NCBI GenBank assembly: GCA_037127315.1
Contig: JBBBDQ010000192.1
Span: forward strand, 5,701,501-5,765,500
Source: Ascarosepion bandense
Taxonomy: Eukaryota; Mollusca; Cephalopoda; Sepiida; Sepiidae
Reading direction: 5' to 3'
Length of the DNA stretch: 64,000 nucleotides
Positions 47,481 through 58,110 of the stretch are shown here, piece by piece; the stretch's first letter is position 1; the number at the start of each line of letters is the position of its first letter. The position numbers and the translations under genes are program-made. Below the pieces are notes generated by a model, which saw only the letters and a program-made list of their open reading frames with translations, searched no databases and was not told the origin of the DNA.

Positions 47481-48050
47481 TAAAAAATGAATAAAGAGAA
47501 TACAATGGAGTAACTGATGGTAATCCTGAAAGGGAAATCTAGAGACTATTTGAAAAAGAAGAAACACTAGAATAAGTTTATGAAATTCCGAAGAAGAATG
47601 TTTTGAAGAGAAATATAGCTCCACTGCCCTAGGTAGGCTATATGTATTAATATTAAATATCTGGATACTTTTTTTATATTTTCAAACACATGGGCTGAGA
47701 TTTTTCTATTGATAAATAAACAAGTGTGACACCAGAAAAAAATTTTCACAGTCAATGCCCAAGTTAATATGTATTTTCTCAAGTTAGTTTTATTTGAATT
47801 ATTGTGCTTACAAAGAAGAAAGTTTGTTTTTTTAGTCATGGTGAGTAACTGAATCTTTAAGACTCTGAACAACGTGTATGATATCTTCTCCAGAGCATCT
47901 GTTTCAACAGCAAATCAAAGTTATGGGAGATCAGACTTAAAAACTTGAAAGAAAAATATTTTTTTATGATTTTTGCATGGAATATTTTACTATTATCCTC
48001 ATCATATTCTGATTTCACACTATGGTCACACTACCTCCCAAGTTCTACTC
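47481..48050. other. No recognised features
   Basis: AT-rich. A 101-codon minus-strand frame at 47567-47872 has no recognisable motif. Confidence 0.4.
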
Positions 48051-48054
48051 CAAA

Positions 48055-48705
48055 AAGGTATTTTTTTTAATCGTTTCACCCTAAGCAAGGTGATACCGCC
48101 ACTGATGCGCAAGGGGCTACATAAAGGAGTAAAAGTTTAAGCAGGAGGAGAGTGAAGAGAAAAACGAACCAGTTACAGGGGGTGAAAGAGAAAGGGCAAA
48201 AGAAGGATGGGAACACCGGTGTGAAGACAATTGCGAAGTTAGGAGAGAAAAAAGGAAAAGAGCAAAAGATACACGGGTTGATGTGGAAAGGGCTGGAGTT
48301 AAATGGATAAGAGATGGGAATTGACTTTGCATTTAAATTCCTGGAGGTTGTAGCCGCCAGGAAGGCAAGTATATGGAAGGGAGTTCCACAGGCGGGAAGT
48401 GCAAGAAAAGAAGTTGATGGAGTAGAATTGTCGGCTGCTTGGTTGATCTAATTGTAAATGGGTGGGACCTTGTTGCCAGTCTGGTTGCACGAGTAAATCT
48501 TGTGATGGGGGCACCAGTGATTTAAGTTCGTCGGAGCAGAAGCCATAAAAAAATTTGTAGATAAGACAGAGGGAAAATACATCCTTCTGGTGAGAAAGTG
48601 GCTGGAGTCGAGCTGCCAAGTCAGGATCTATCACATTACAAATTCTCCTTTGGAACCTGTCGAGAACACTGACATGAACAGCAGAGGTGCTTGACCAGGT
48701 ATTGC
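48055..48705 (-). mobile_element. LINE-A copy, 3' end (minus strand)
   Basis: A minus-strand frame reads SAVHVSVLDRFQRRICNVID, PDLAARLQPLSHQKDVFSL, FYGFCSDELKSLVPP, NFFSCTSRLWNSLPYTCLPG and YNLQEFKCKVNSHL, unbroken over about 120 codons, one of the better preserved C-termini. The 3' terminus is at 48065-48120 (CCTAAGCAAGGTGATACCGC on plus). 5'-truncated near 48705. Confidence 0.85.
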
Positions 48706-48965
48706 CGATGATACTACTATAAACAAACAGTTCAGGATGCATGTGTAAAATCTCATACACACAATATTGAAATATCCACAATGAATTAACATGTATACAA
48801 GAAGTACCGCATAAAATCGGGGTATTTGGCAATTGATAGAATGAAGGAATTTAATTACTTACTACTTGCCCTAACATTTAGTTTTTAATGTCGTCTTTTA
48901 AATAGTCTCTTCCTTAAAAATAACAATGATTTCTAAAATCTAGTGGGTGTGGAAAAGAAATATAC

Positions 48966-49252
48966 AGTCAGTCAGTTAATGTCATACGTGATACACGCTT
49001 GGGCGATCATGTCTCGAAAGAGACATGACTGACTGGACAGAAACTTTTTCTGTAGTAGTTTGCCATTGCCTTCTGTGGTAGACTGGTTGCCGACCAAGGC
49101 TATAGAACCCAATCAGTCCTGCTATTTAACCCATAGCTGGAGAGAGAAGAAACAGATTAATACCTTTCTTAAGGGCATTTGCGTGTAAGTGAATGCAACA
49201 AATTCAACTGAAATTGAACTCGGCTCTCCGATTTCTCGTTCCGAGCTGATAT
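48966..49252 (-). mobile_element. SINE-2, copy B
   Basis: Sense strand is minus. It is closely similar to copy A over its length, from CAGTCAGTTAATGTCATACG to the tRNA-like head, where the B box has decayed to AGTTCAATTTC-like sequence. Confidence 0.75.
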
Positions 49253-50683
49253 TGGAACGAGAATTCCGAGAGATTATCGCTTGCAAAAAGAAAGAGTATA
49301 TAGTCTTTAAGTCCCTACAACATGGGTTTCGAATTTCTCGATTTTTCAAAAAGAAGGTCTTACGTGCCTACATGGGTGCTTCATGCTTTCGGCCTTGAGC
49401 TACATCTAAGCTACGCATAAATAAAATCCCCATATGTGCATACATGCAATCTGAGTAGAATAAGAGCAGGCCATGTACAGTGTTCTGTACCCCCATCCTC
49501 TAGCATGATTTAAAAGTACGTGTGGTGGGGAGTGAAGTTTTTTTGTGTTAAACTTAAAAAAGTGATTTCATTTGTTTCGAAAACTTTATCGCAATTAGTC
49601 CTATTATTTGAACTACCTCGATATAAATTTCCGTGTCAGAGAAAGACTTCACCGAATAATATATCTATCATTATTATTATTATTATTAATTATTATTTTG
49701 CTTAATGGGGCCTTGCTGTGCACAGGACCCAGAGCAATCTCTTCTGTTGGCAGACCTGTGCGTATGGATATTTTTCTGTCCATTTGCTGGAATGGATTTC
49801 AAGGCCGTGTTAAAAGGGGGAATCACATGAATACATTAGGAAACATAAATTGTCCTGGTGCATTTTTACGTACGGAGTACGGACCTCGCGAAAACTGATC
49901 TTGACTCCCTCTCCTTTACAATGAGGAATGTTCCAGTGAACCCAAATCTAGGTCTCGTACACAGATGTCACACAGGGGCCATCGAACGTGTATTCACGTG
50001 TTTCTCACATTGTGCAAATTAAAAAAAAAAAAATGCGTGTATGTATTGCACAGAACATCATGCAAAACAACGTTCTTATAAGATAAAAAAATGTAAATTC
50101 AAAAATGTTTATAAGTTCAACACAAGCCGAAGAAAAAAATCCTATTAAGAAAAAACAAAAAAGTAATTAAAAATAAAGGACTGAATGAATTGTCCTTTAT
50201 TTTTTATAAGTTAAAAAAGTTAATTACTTACTTGAAAAGACGATTTAACTTTTAAAATGAAAGAACTTGACGGCAGATCATGTCGGAATCCTTAAAAAGT
50301 GGCTGGAAGCACAATATTAAATTTTGTAAAGTAGTACACTTAAGTCACTACAAGCATCGCATATGGAATGGGTACTTACGTGAGTGAAATAAGTAATACA
50401 AGTGAAAAATGAGCCGCAGAAGTAAACATATCTTGTAGTAGTAGCAGTAGTAATAAAAAAGTCGTTGCACTGTCTTTTGTACTAAAGGTCAATGCTAGTA
50501 AAATTCAGCTTAAATTAAAAAAATACAATTTTATTTTTATTCTAAAATAGCAATGAAAACTAGAAGAAATAATTCTCCACTTCTTAAATTACCTAGCTTT
50601 TTATTTTTTTATTGCTTAGAAAACTTAAAAAAAACTTATTTTCATGCCCCCCTTTCATTTTCCTTTAGAAAATAACTTAAAAG

Positions 50684-50688
<5 letters not shown>

Positions 50689-50741
<53 letters not shown>
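50689..50741. repeat. (TA)n microsatellite
   Basis: An uninterrupted TA run of about 26 units. Confidence 0.95.
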
Positions 50742-50744
<3 letters not shown>

Positions 50745-51754
50745 AAATTATTATACTTCTAGGAGTTATTCCTAACTTAACCTAACTTAAACAGTTTCGA
50801 AAAGCAACGAGAAAGAAAAAATAGAACTAAACTAAAATACACTGACTGATTTCATAAAAAAAAAATCGTCTTTTTGAGACACGCCCAATCGTCTTCATTG
50901 ACACAATTGAGTGAAAATGACCTGTTTATTGACAAGATACCTAATGGAATGTCAAAAATTAAGACTACCTTTAAAAGGCCTTTAAAAGGCCAGTTAGTAT
51001 CAGCTAAATACTGTTTTTTTTATTGTTGTTGTTGTTTTTATTTTATGACTAGAATATTTGTACTCGTTTAAAGCCCAATTAAAATAAAAAAAATACAAGT
51101 TAAAAATAAACTAGGACCCCAGAACAAATTGAATTGCACAGTTTCCAGATTAGTAAATTTATGAAAAAAAAAAACAAAAAAAAAAAAACTAGTGCCCGCT
51201 TGCAACATTCTTATAGCAAAAATATCATTTAAAATTTGAATAATTCATCTTACATAGAAAAAAAAATTCAATTTATTTTCAATAATCCTTATTTTCATTG
51301 CTTTCTGATTTTTTTTTCCTTTTTTAAGAAAATAATTTTTATCTTGAACGCGAAGGAATTGACTCTACTGTTGATACAGTGAATGTATTTCTTAGTGGAT
51401 ACACGTGTTTCATTAGAAATCTTTATTTTTTTAAAAAGTGTACATTTACGTTTACCAGCCTGTGCACTTGAAAGTCTTAATAAAGAGAATGTGTCTTCAA
51501 GCAGTGTTTAAACATGCATCCTTTTTTATAAGGGAAACCACTGTCAACTAAATCCAGTGTGCTTTAAACTTTAGACTGCTCAACCGCAGAAAAATTTCAT
51601 AGTCAAGCAAGGTTCAATTACCCTATTTATGAAATACAGATCTGTTGATGGGATCTTGCAAAGTCCGTATCACTTAACTTTATTTTCGTATCTGAAAAAT
51701 TGAACTTTTGTCAATCTTTAGTCAATCTAAAATGTAATACTTTGTGGAGCGAAG

Positions 51755-51990
51755 ACGAAATTAAACACCAGGACAGTATTTACATTATTCGAACTATTGT
51801 CCTCATCTTTGTTGCCATTTTTGTACGGCGTTTCTTCAGGTGCTAGGAATTTCAAACCGAACCCTTTATTACAATAAATGGGTTATATCATTCTACTCGC
51901 GTACTAGAAGTAATGCCACAATTGGAAGTCATGAGTTATCTGCCTCTGTTCACCACTGCTGTAGCCTTGTATTGAACTCTAAAAGTCAAC
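51755..51990 (-). repeat. Dispersed repeat module M, copy 3
   Basis: Homologous to 17935-18170 (TTCTTCAGGTGCTAGGAATT shared exactly). Strand given only to match the other copy. Confidence 0.55.
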
Positions 51991-52258
51991 TCAGGAACTA
52001 ACCAATATATGAAAAAAAAAAAAAGTAAGGAGATAGAATTAAATACATGTGACATCAGTTTACAACGGCGTGGATTCAAAGAAATTCCCTTACTCATTCA
52101 CCCATTTTCTTCACCAAGCTATATGACACTTACACTCTTCTTCATCAAGCTAGGTGACACTTACACTTTCTTTCTCACGTTCTCCTTTGTCTCTTTTTTC
52201 TCTCACATACACGTGAAGAAATCACAAAAAAGAACTACCCTTCCTGTTTTCTTGCCTG

Positions 52259-53074
52259 TTGGAAGTCTTCCTCTGTAGTCCTATATTTAAGAATACTGGA
52301 GAACTCTCGGACCCCGCTAATTACCGCCCTATCAGCCTCCTTCCGATCGTTGGCAAAGTGTTCGAAGCTATTATCAACGCCAAAATGGTTCAGCATCTCA
52401 CAGCCCACAGGCTCCTCTCGGACAAACAGTATGGTTTCCGCTTCACCAGGTCTACTGCTGATATGCTAACGTACATCACTGAGTATATATACCAGGCTCT
52501 CAACAATAATGGCGAAGCTCGAACCGTTGCCTTAGATATCTCCAAAGTGTTCGACAGAGTCTGGCATGCTGGCCTTCTACGCAAACTAATCCAGTCATTC
52601 CTCTCTAATCGCACATTGAAGGTAGTATTAAACGGGTATGCCTCCCAAAACTACCATACAAACGCTGGTGTTCCTCAAGGCTCTATCCTAGGTCTCACGC
52701 TCTTTCTGATCTACATTAATGATCTTCCCGATGCTATAAGATCCCAAGTAGGCATGTACGCCAATGACACCACAGTTTACTCTCGCCTCGATCAAAAATC
52801 TGGTGTGGGTGACAAAGCGAATCTCGCTGCCGAGCTTGAGAAAGACCTCCAATCCGTAGTGGACTGGGGTAAGAAATGGCTCGTAAATTTTACTCCTTCC
52901 AAAACGAAGCTGCTATCAATTAATCATCATAGACAATCGCTCCTACTTCCCATTAGCATGGCCCCCCTTGGCCTCACACTCTCAGCGAACCTCAAGTGGA
53001 ATGACGATATCGAATCCATTGCTAAATCCTCTGCTATGAAAGTCGGTTCTCTGTCCAGAAGTTTTCCCGCCTGA
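52259..53074 (+). pseudogene. LINE-A reverse transcriptase, truncated, mutated active site
   Basis: This 271-codon open frame is a non-LTR RT, missing its N-terminal half. Visible motifs in order: DPANYRPISLLPIVGKVFE (18-36), LSDKQYGFRFTRSTADML (53-70), ALDISKVFDRVWHAGLL (91-107), LIQSFLSNR (110-118), NAGVPQGSILG (135-145), IYINDLPDAI (151-160), MYANDTTVYS (166-175) and VVDWGKKWLVNF. The active site reads YAND where active relatives have YADD, so one metal-binding aspartate is lost. About 12 residues are missing between GLLRK and LIQSF compared with related LINEs. The first ten or so residues are chance read-through before the true element edge. Motifs place it in the Jockey/CR1-type group; I do not go further. 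Confidence 0.85.
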
Positions 53075-53700
53075 ATCCATCCTGCACATATATAAATCTA
53101 CCATCCGCCCGTGTATTGAATACTGCTGCCACATCTGTCTCTGCTGTTCTTCTCGGGGTTCTTGACAAAATACAATGGAGAATCTGTAATGTGATCGATA
53201 CCGACTTGGCAGCCCGGCTGCAGTCACCCTCTCACCAACGTGATGTGACTTCCCTGCGCCTCTTCTACAAATACTTTCACGGCTTCTGCTCCGCTGAACT
53301 TAGATCACTGGTGCCACCTAGGTATGAATTTGCACGAGATACTAGATTAGCAACTAGATCCCACTCTTTTACGGTGAAACAGATAAGATGTAACCGCAAT
53401 TTCTACTCTAATAGCTTCTTTTCTCACGGTTCCCGCCTGTGGAATTCCCTTCCATATACTTGCTTTACGTATAGGAATTTAAATGTAAGGTCAACAGACA
53501 TCTCTTATCACACTAACTCGCATCCATTATCTCACACACTCTTCCCATCTACTCAACCCTCATCCTCGGTATCTTCATCCGTCTCCTTCCGACATTTCCT
53601 ATAATTAATCACTCTTTCTCATCACTTTCCTCTATGTAACCCCCTGCGCAATAGTGGCAGTGGAATGCCTTGCTTGGGGTGAAACGATTAAAAAAAAAGT
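52262..53700 (+). mobile_element. LINE-A copy, 5'-truncated, best-preserved RT
   Basis: It begins inside the RT domain and runs to the family 3' terminus at 53640-53695 (CTTGCTTGGGGTGAAACGAT followed by A9). Two long frames cover it: 52259-53074 (RT) and 53116-53604 (C-terminus). A frameshift near 53050-53120 separates them, through FPPESILHIYKSTIRPCIEY. Confidence 0.9.
53116..53604 (+). pseudogene. LINE-A ORF2 C-terminal segment
   Basis: An open frame of 162 codons containing LDKIQWRICNVIDTDLAARL, SPSHQRDVTSLRLFYKYFHG, CSAELRSLVPP, DTRLATRSHSFTVKQIRC and FYSNSFFSHGSRLWNSLPYT. This is the domain after the RT in LINE-A, continuous with the RT frame above except for a frameshift. The last 40 codons are a serine-rich read-through. 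Confidence 0.8.
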
Positions 53701-54539
53701 ACTTTAAACACTCATACACGCTGAGAAAAATGCTGTCATAAAAACAACGAAATTAAAAATATTTTATATTTTTATATGAAAAAACCTTTCTCATCTTTTT
53801 CTTTGTCGTAGGTTGATTCAAATCTGCAACAACTTATTATACTTGACCCTTACTTTGTGTCTGCATGCAGTGATAGGGTGGGCTATTTCACCAAGCCAGG
53901 CCACACAGCTTTTAGTGTTACTGTAATCGAATTATTTTAAAGAGGAACTTGTGATATTTCTGTATAGAATAGCACATTTCTGGAGTGAACAGAGATTTTG
54001 TTGAGTTTAAGATCATTAAAAATTCCTGAAACTTAAATTTGAATAATTAACCTGATGACTTATACATAAAAATAGATGAACAAAAATTGCTATAGACAAT
54101 TTTAACAATAATATTATTAAATAAACTGTATAAATTATTCTTTGCAGAATTCAAAGTTTCAATAACTAAACAATAAAATACTTAATGTGCTATAAAATGT
54201 AGGCAAGAGCATCTAGTAACACAGTTAATGAATCGAAATTTCTTCAACTGTATCCGCAATTAAGGAAAGAAAAGGTAAAGTGGTTTTGTGACAGAATTCT
54301 ATGAAGCGTTGCACATTTTCTTATAACTGGAAAGGCATGAGGGAAAATTAGATAGACGGACATTATCAGTTCTTTTTAACCAGTGTAATTGGTGGTGCTT
54401 TTTTGGATGATTTGTTTCGGAGGTATCATTCCGCCAGTTTTAATCTTTTGTTAAATCAGTAACTGATCTCTCGATTTTTACTAAGTTAAAATTTAGTATT
54501 TTTTTTAGTAGATAGTCTCACCTATCGCCCGGTTCATAG
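53701..54539. other. No recognised features
   Basis: AT-rich unassigned sequence between two LINE-A copies. Confidence 0.5.
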
Positions 54540-54977
54540 TTCTCTCTCTTTTCTTGAACAGAAGTAGATGTTCATCCCTTGTTTCTTGTTTAGAAAAGGG
54601 TTCCTGGTTCCTTTACTTTCATCAGGTCTTAATAGTAGCGATGTCACGATTGTTTTTTGTGATATGGATGGTGGATCATCTCTTCATACTGAGGGTACAC
54701 GGTTGGTAGTTTTCTTATTGCTGCTTCTCGACTGGTAATTAGGAGCCCGAACTCTTGCGTAGCGACTAGAGAGGCTGCTCTGATGAACAGTCGAATAATA
54801 TCGGGGTTCTTGCAGTGCCATGTCACGCCTGAATGGGTGTCCCTGCAAGCATCTCCGGTGGGCAACTCTGTGGTCACACTATGCTGCAGTCTGCGCCAGT
54901 TCTCTTCTCACATATGTTGCATTTGACGACTGACTGCTACTAGTACTATAGACCTCTCCCTACCAAAATAACTCACC

Positions 54978-55900
54978 ATGACTATAAGCAATCAAAGATA
55001 TAAAACTAAACCAGCCCAACAAAACACACCGAAACTCCTCAATATTTCTTTCTCCAACATTCATGGTATTTGTACTAACTTTTGCAGTGTAGAATCGTTC
55101 CTCTTCAAAAGTGCCCCAGTCATCCTAGCTATCTGTGAAACTAATCTTAACACTGCAATCCCCTCGTCTGATTTCTCGATTCCTGGCTACCTTCCTCTCT
55201 TTAGGAAGGATTCTAAAGTCAACATGCATGGCCTGGGTGTTTATGCCCGCAAACATCTCCCGTTGGCTAGAGAGCTCTTTCTTGAATCTCCAGACCATTT
55301 TTACGTGTCTTTGTCTCTCTCTATTAAACAGTCAGCTATCCTTTCTTTACCCCCTTCCTCTCATGACTGTTGCGTACTAGGTAGTATTTGGCAATATAGA
55401 CAAGACCATTTCCCTACATCCGTTTGTAAATATATTTGTATTTAGTGACTTTAATGCCCATCATGCCAAGTGGTTTAAACACTGTCACTGATGTGCTGGC
55501 ATCCAAACCCTGAATTTCTTAATCACTCAAACTTTCATGAAAATAGTGGACTTTCCTACGCGTTTTGCCAGTAACCATGAAGGGCATGCTTCTCATCTAG
55601 ATCTCTCTTTTACTTCGATCCGTGACTCATGTCATACTATGTAGCTCTACCCTCTTGAAAACTCTGATCATGCGGTGATGTCTGTAAACATCTCTTTCTG
55701 TTCCTCCTCCATACAAGAGCATCCTACCATCAGAATATCTTTCTGTTATCAACGTGCGGATCGAGACTCGTTTCGTGATTTACTTTGTGACATCCCTTGG
55801 AACAAAGTTTTTAGTTTCCTTGAGGTCTTCTCCTTGATGAAAGCCAGAATTTATGCTTTCAATCTCGTTCGTCTCCTTGATTCTCACCTGCTCGGCTGCT
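54978..55900 (+). pseudogene. LINE-A endonuclease domain remnant
   Basis: The start MTISNQRYKTKPAQQNTPKL is followed by LNISFSNIHGICTNF (residues 22-36), where related LINE endonucleases have an N-x-x-S/G catalytic start, and by ILAICETNLN (the ExN/T motif). After a stop and frameshift near 55380-55450 come FSDFNAHHAKW (GDFNAHH motif), VDFPTRFASNHEGHASHLDL and, after another stop, LENSDHAVMSVNI (SDH motif). These are the expected endonuclease blocks in the right order. Confidence 0.8.
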
Positions 55901-56536
55901 ATTGCACACATTAATCACTTCTTCCGGCTGAACCAGTGTAACACCGTCTAATTACAATATACGTCTCTTTGTCTTTGCTCGCAATGAACGCAAACGTATC
56001 CTAAATGATGCAAAGTTATTGTTTGCTGATAGAATGAAACAACGTATCTCGCAAGTTCAGTTCTAGAAATTACTATCGGCGCTAAAAGAGTGGGCTGAAT
56101 AACAGAAAATCTTTCAATCCATTCAATTAATTTCATTTTCTCGAGTCTACAGGAATCAAGGTTGAATGCTTTGCCAACAAATTCTCTTCCAACTCAACAG
56201 TTGACTCGTCTGGAGTACCCCCACCCAATTTTTTGCCTCAACATATCCGAGTGATATATGCATAACCCCGTCTCTGGTCTCGGGCATCTTTTCTAAATTA
56301 GACTCGCATAAGACAAGCGGACGTGATGGAATCCCAACCGTCGTATTAAAGAAATGTTCCCACGAGTCAGCTCCAGTTTTCTCAAAACCCTTCAATGATT
56401 GCCGCTTTGATTCTTGCTTTCCAATCTTCAACTGTAGAATTGTTTTTAAGAACTCTGGTGGACCCTCTGACCTTTTTAGCTACCACCTCTTACCGCTTTT
56501 CGACAAAGTATTCGAAGATATAATCAATGCTGAAGT

Positions 56537-56821
56537 GATTTTTTAATCGTTTCATCTCAAGCAAGGCGGTACCGCCACTGATGAGCAGGGGGCTACATAG
56601 AAAAAGAGTGAAAGTTTAAGCAGGAGGAGAGCGAAGAGAAAGACGAACCAGTTACAGGGGGTGTCAGAGAAAGGGTAAGAGAAGGACGGGAATACCGGTG
56701 TGAAGACAGTTGTGAAGATAGAGTGAGAAAAGAAAAGAACAAGATACACGATGTGATGTGTAAAGGACGAGAGAAGGACTGAAGTCAAGTGGATAAGAGA
56801 TGGGAATTGACATTGCATTTA
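56537..56821 (-). mobile_element. LINE-A 3' tail nested in the long LINE-A
   Basis: The reverse-oriented 3' end of another LINE-A (plus strand ATCGTTTCATCTCAAGCAAG, then ACCGCCACTGATGAGCAGGG). It splits the host copy between a degraded KVFEDIINAEV and HLNSHDLLSDKQYGF, which are adjacent in the copy at 52262. A clear nested insertion of about 285 bp. Confidence 0.8.
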
Positions 56822-58110
56822 AAAGCATCTCAACTCCCACGATCTACTCTCTGACAAACAATATGGTTTCTACTTAGCCAGGTCTACCGATGATGTACTA
56901 ACGACCATCACTGAATATATGTACAAGACCCTTGATAATAATGGCCAAGTTCGAGCTGTGTCTCTAGATATCTCAGAAGTGTTTGGCAGGGTCTGGCAGG
57001 CTAGCCCTCTGCGCAAGTTAAGGTATTACTGGGAGATTTCATCTAATTGTGCCTATAAGTTCGTGAAATGAAGGTCATACCAATTCCTTTCATACATCAA
57101 GGCTCTATCCTAGGTCCTACACTGTTTCTGATCTTGATGTAATCAATTCTCAAGTAGGCATCTATGCAGACGACACCACCATTTACTCCCGTCTCAATAG
57201 AAACTCTCCTAAGGATGACAAAGTAAATATGGCTGATTTTACTGAAACGGACGTCTAATCAGTGTTTAATTAGGGGAAAGAAATCGCTTGTAAATTTTAA
57301 TGCTTCCGAAACAAAAGTGTTCTTTTTTGACCCACATAAACAAACTGTTTCTGTCCACCATCAGCATGTTTGATGCTAGTCTTCTGCAGCATAACACAGT
57401 GCGTCTCCTTGGCCGCCTCACTTTTTCAACCGACCTGAAGTGAAACGACTACATCAATTCTATAGGTGCGTCTACTGCTAAAAAGTTTGTTCTCCATGTC
57501 GGACCAGGAAGTTTTTCTCGTCAAAATCGATGTAGCATATTTATAAATCTACTATTCCTTCGTGCATTGAATACTGTTGCCATTTCTGGTTGGGTGCTCT
57601 TGCTATTCATTTCGAGGTTCTTGACAAAATCCAAAAAAAAGTTCTGCAATATAATTGATCCTAGTTTGGCACCTCGACTTCAGTCACTTTCTCACCGACC
57701 TGACGTGGCTTTCCTCTGTCTTTTCTACGAATATTTTTATGACAACTGCTCTGACGAGCATTTTTCTCTGGTGCCCCGACCACATAAATTTAAGCACGCT
57801 AGTAGGTTGGCATCTACGTCCCACCATTTTACCGTTAAAATAGTTAAATGTAACTAGCACTTCTGCTCCAATAGTTTCTTTTCTCGCATTTCCCAGCTGT
57901 GAAACTCCATTTCCTTTACTTGCTTCCCTAATAGCTATAATTTCCAAAAATTTAAAAGCAATGTCAATTGTCATTTTCTATCTTCTTGACTCCTGTTCAT
58001 CTTTTGTCTTTTCCTCAATACCCCTGTATCCAGACTTTCCTCTCACTGTAAACCCCTGTGCACTAGTGGCAGTTTAGGCTTGCTTGGGGTGAAAGGATAA
58101 AACAAAATAT

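Larger units (their letters stand above)
49253..52260. other. No recognised gene; microsatellites and unassigned repeats
   Basis: (ATT)n at 49667-49695 and (TA)n at 50689-50741. A GC-richer patch at 49705-49990 is probably repeat-derived. Copy 3 of dispersed module M lies at 51755-51990. Many short poly-A and poly-T runs. No splice-supported exon or transposase is recognised. Confidence 0.5.
54540..58110 (+). mobile_element. LINE-A copy, near full length, broken
   Basis: The most complete LINE-A: a 5' UTR-like part (54540-54977), apurinic-type endonuclease (54978-55900), RT (about 56150-57330), C-terminal domain (57560-57990) and the 3' terminus (58050-58105, CACTAGTGGCAGTTTAGGCT then GCTTGGGGTGAAAGGAT). 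RT fragments include LLSDKQYGFYLARSTDDVL (56850-56900), LDISEVFGRVWQ and a YADDTTIYSRL active site near 57160. Stops and indels break every domain. A reversed LINE-A tail interrupts it at 56537-56821. Confidence 0.85.
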
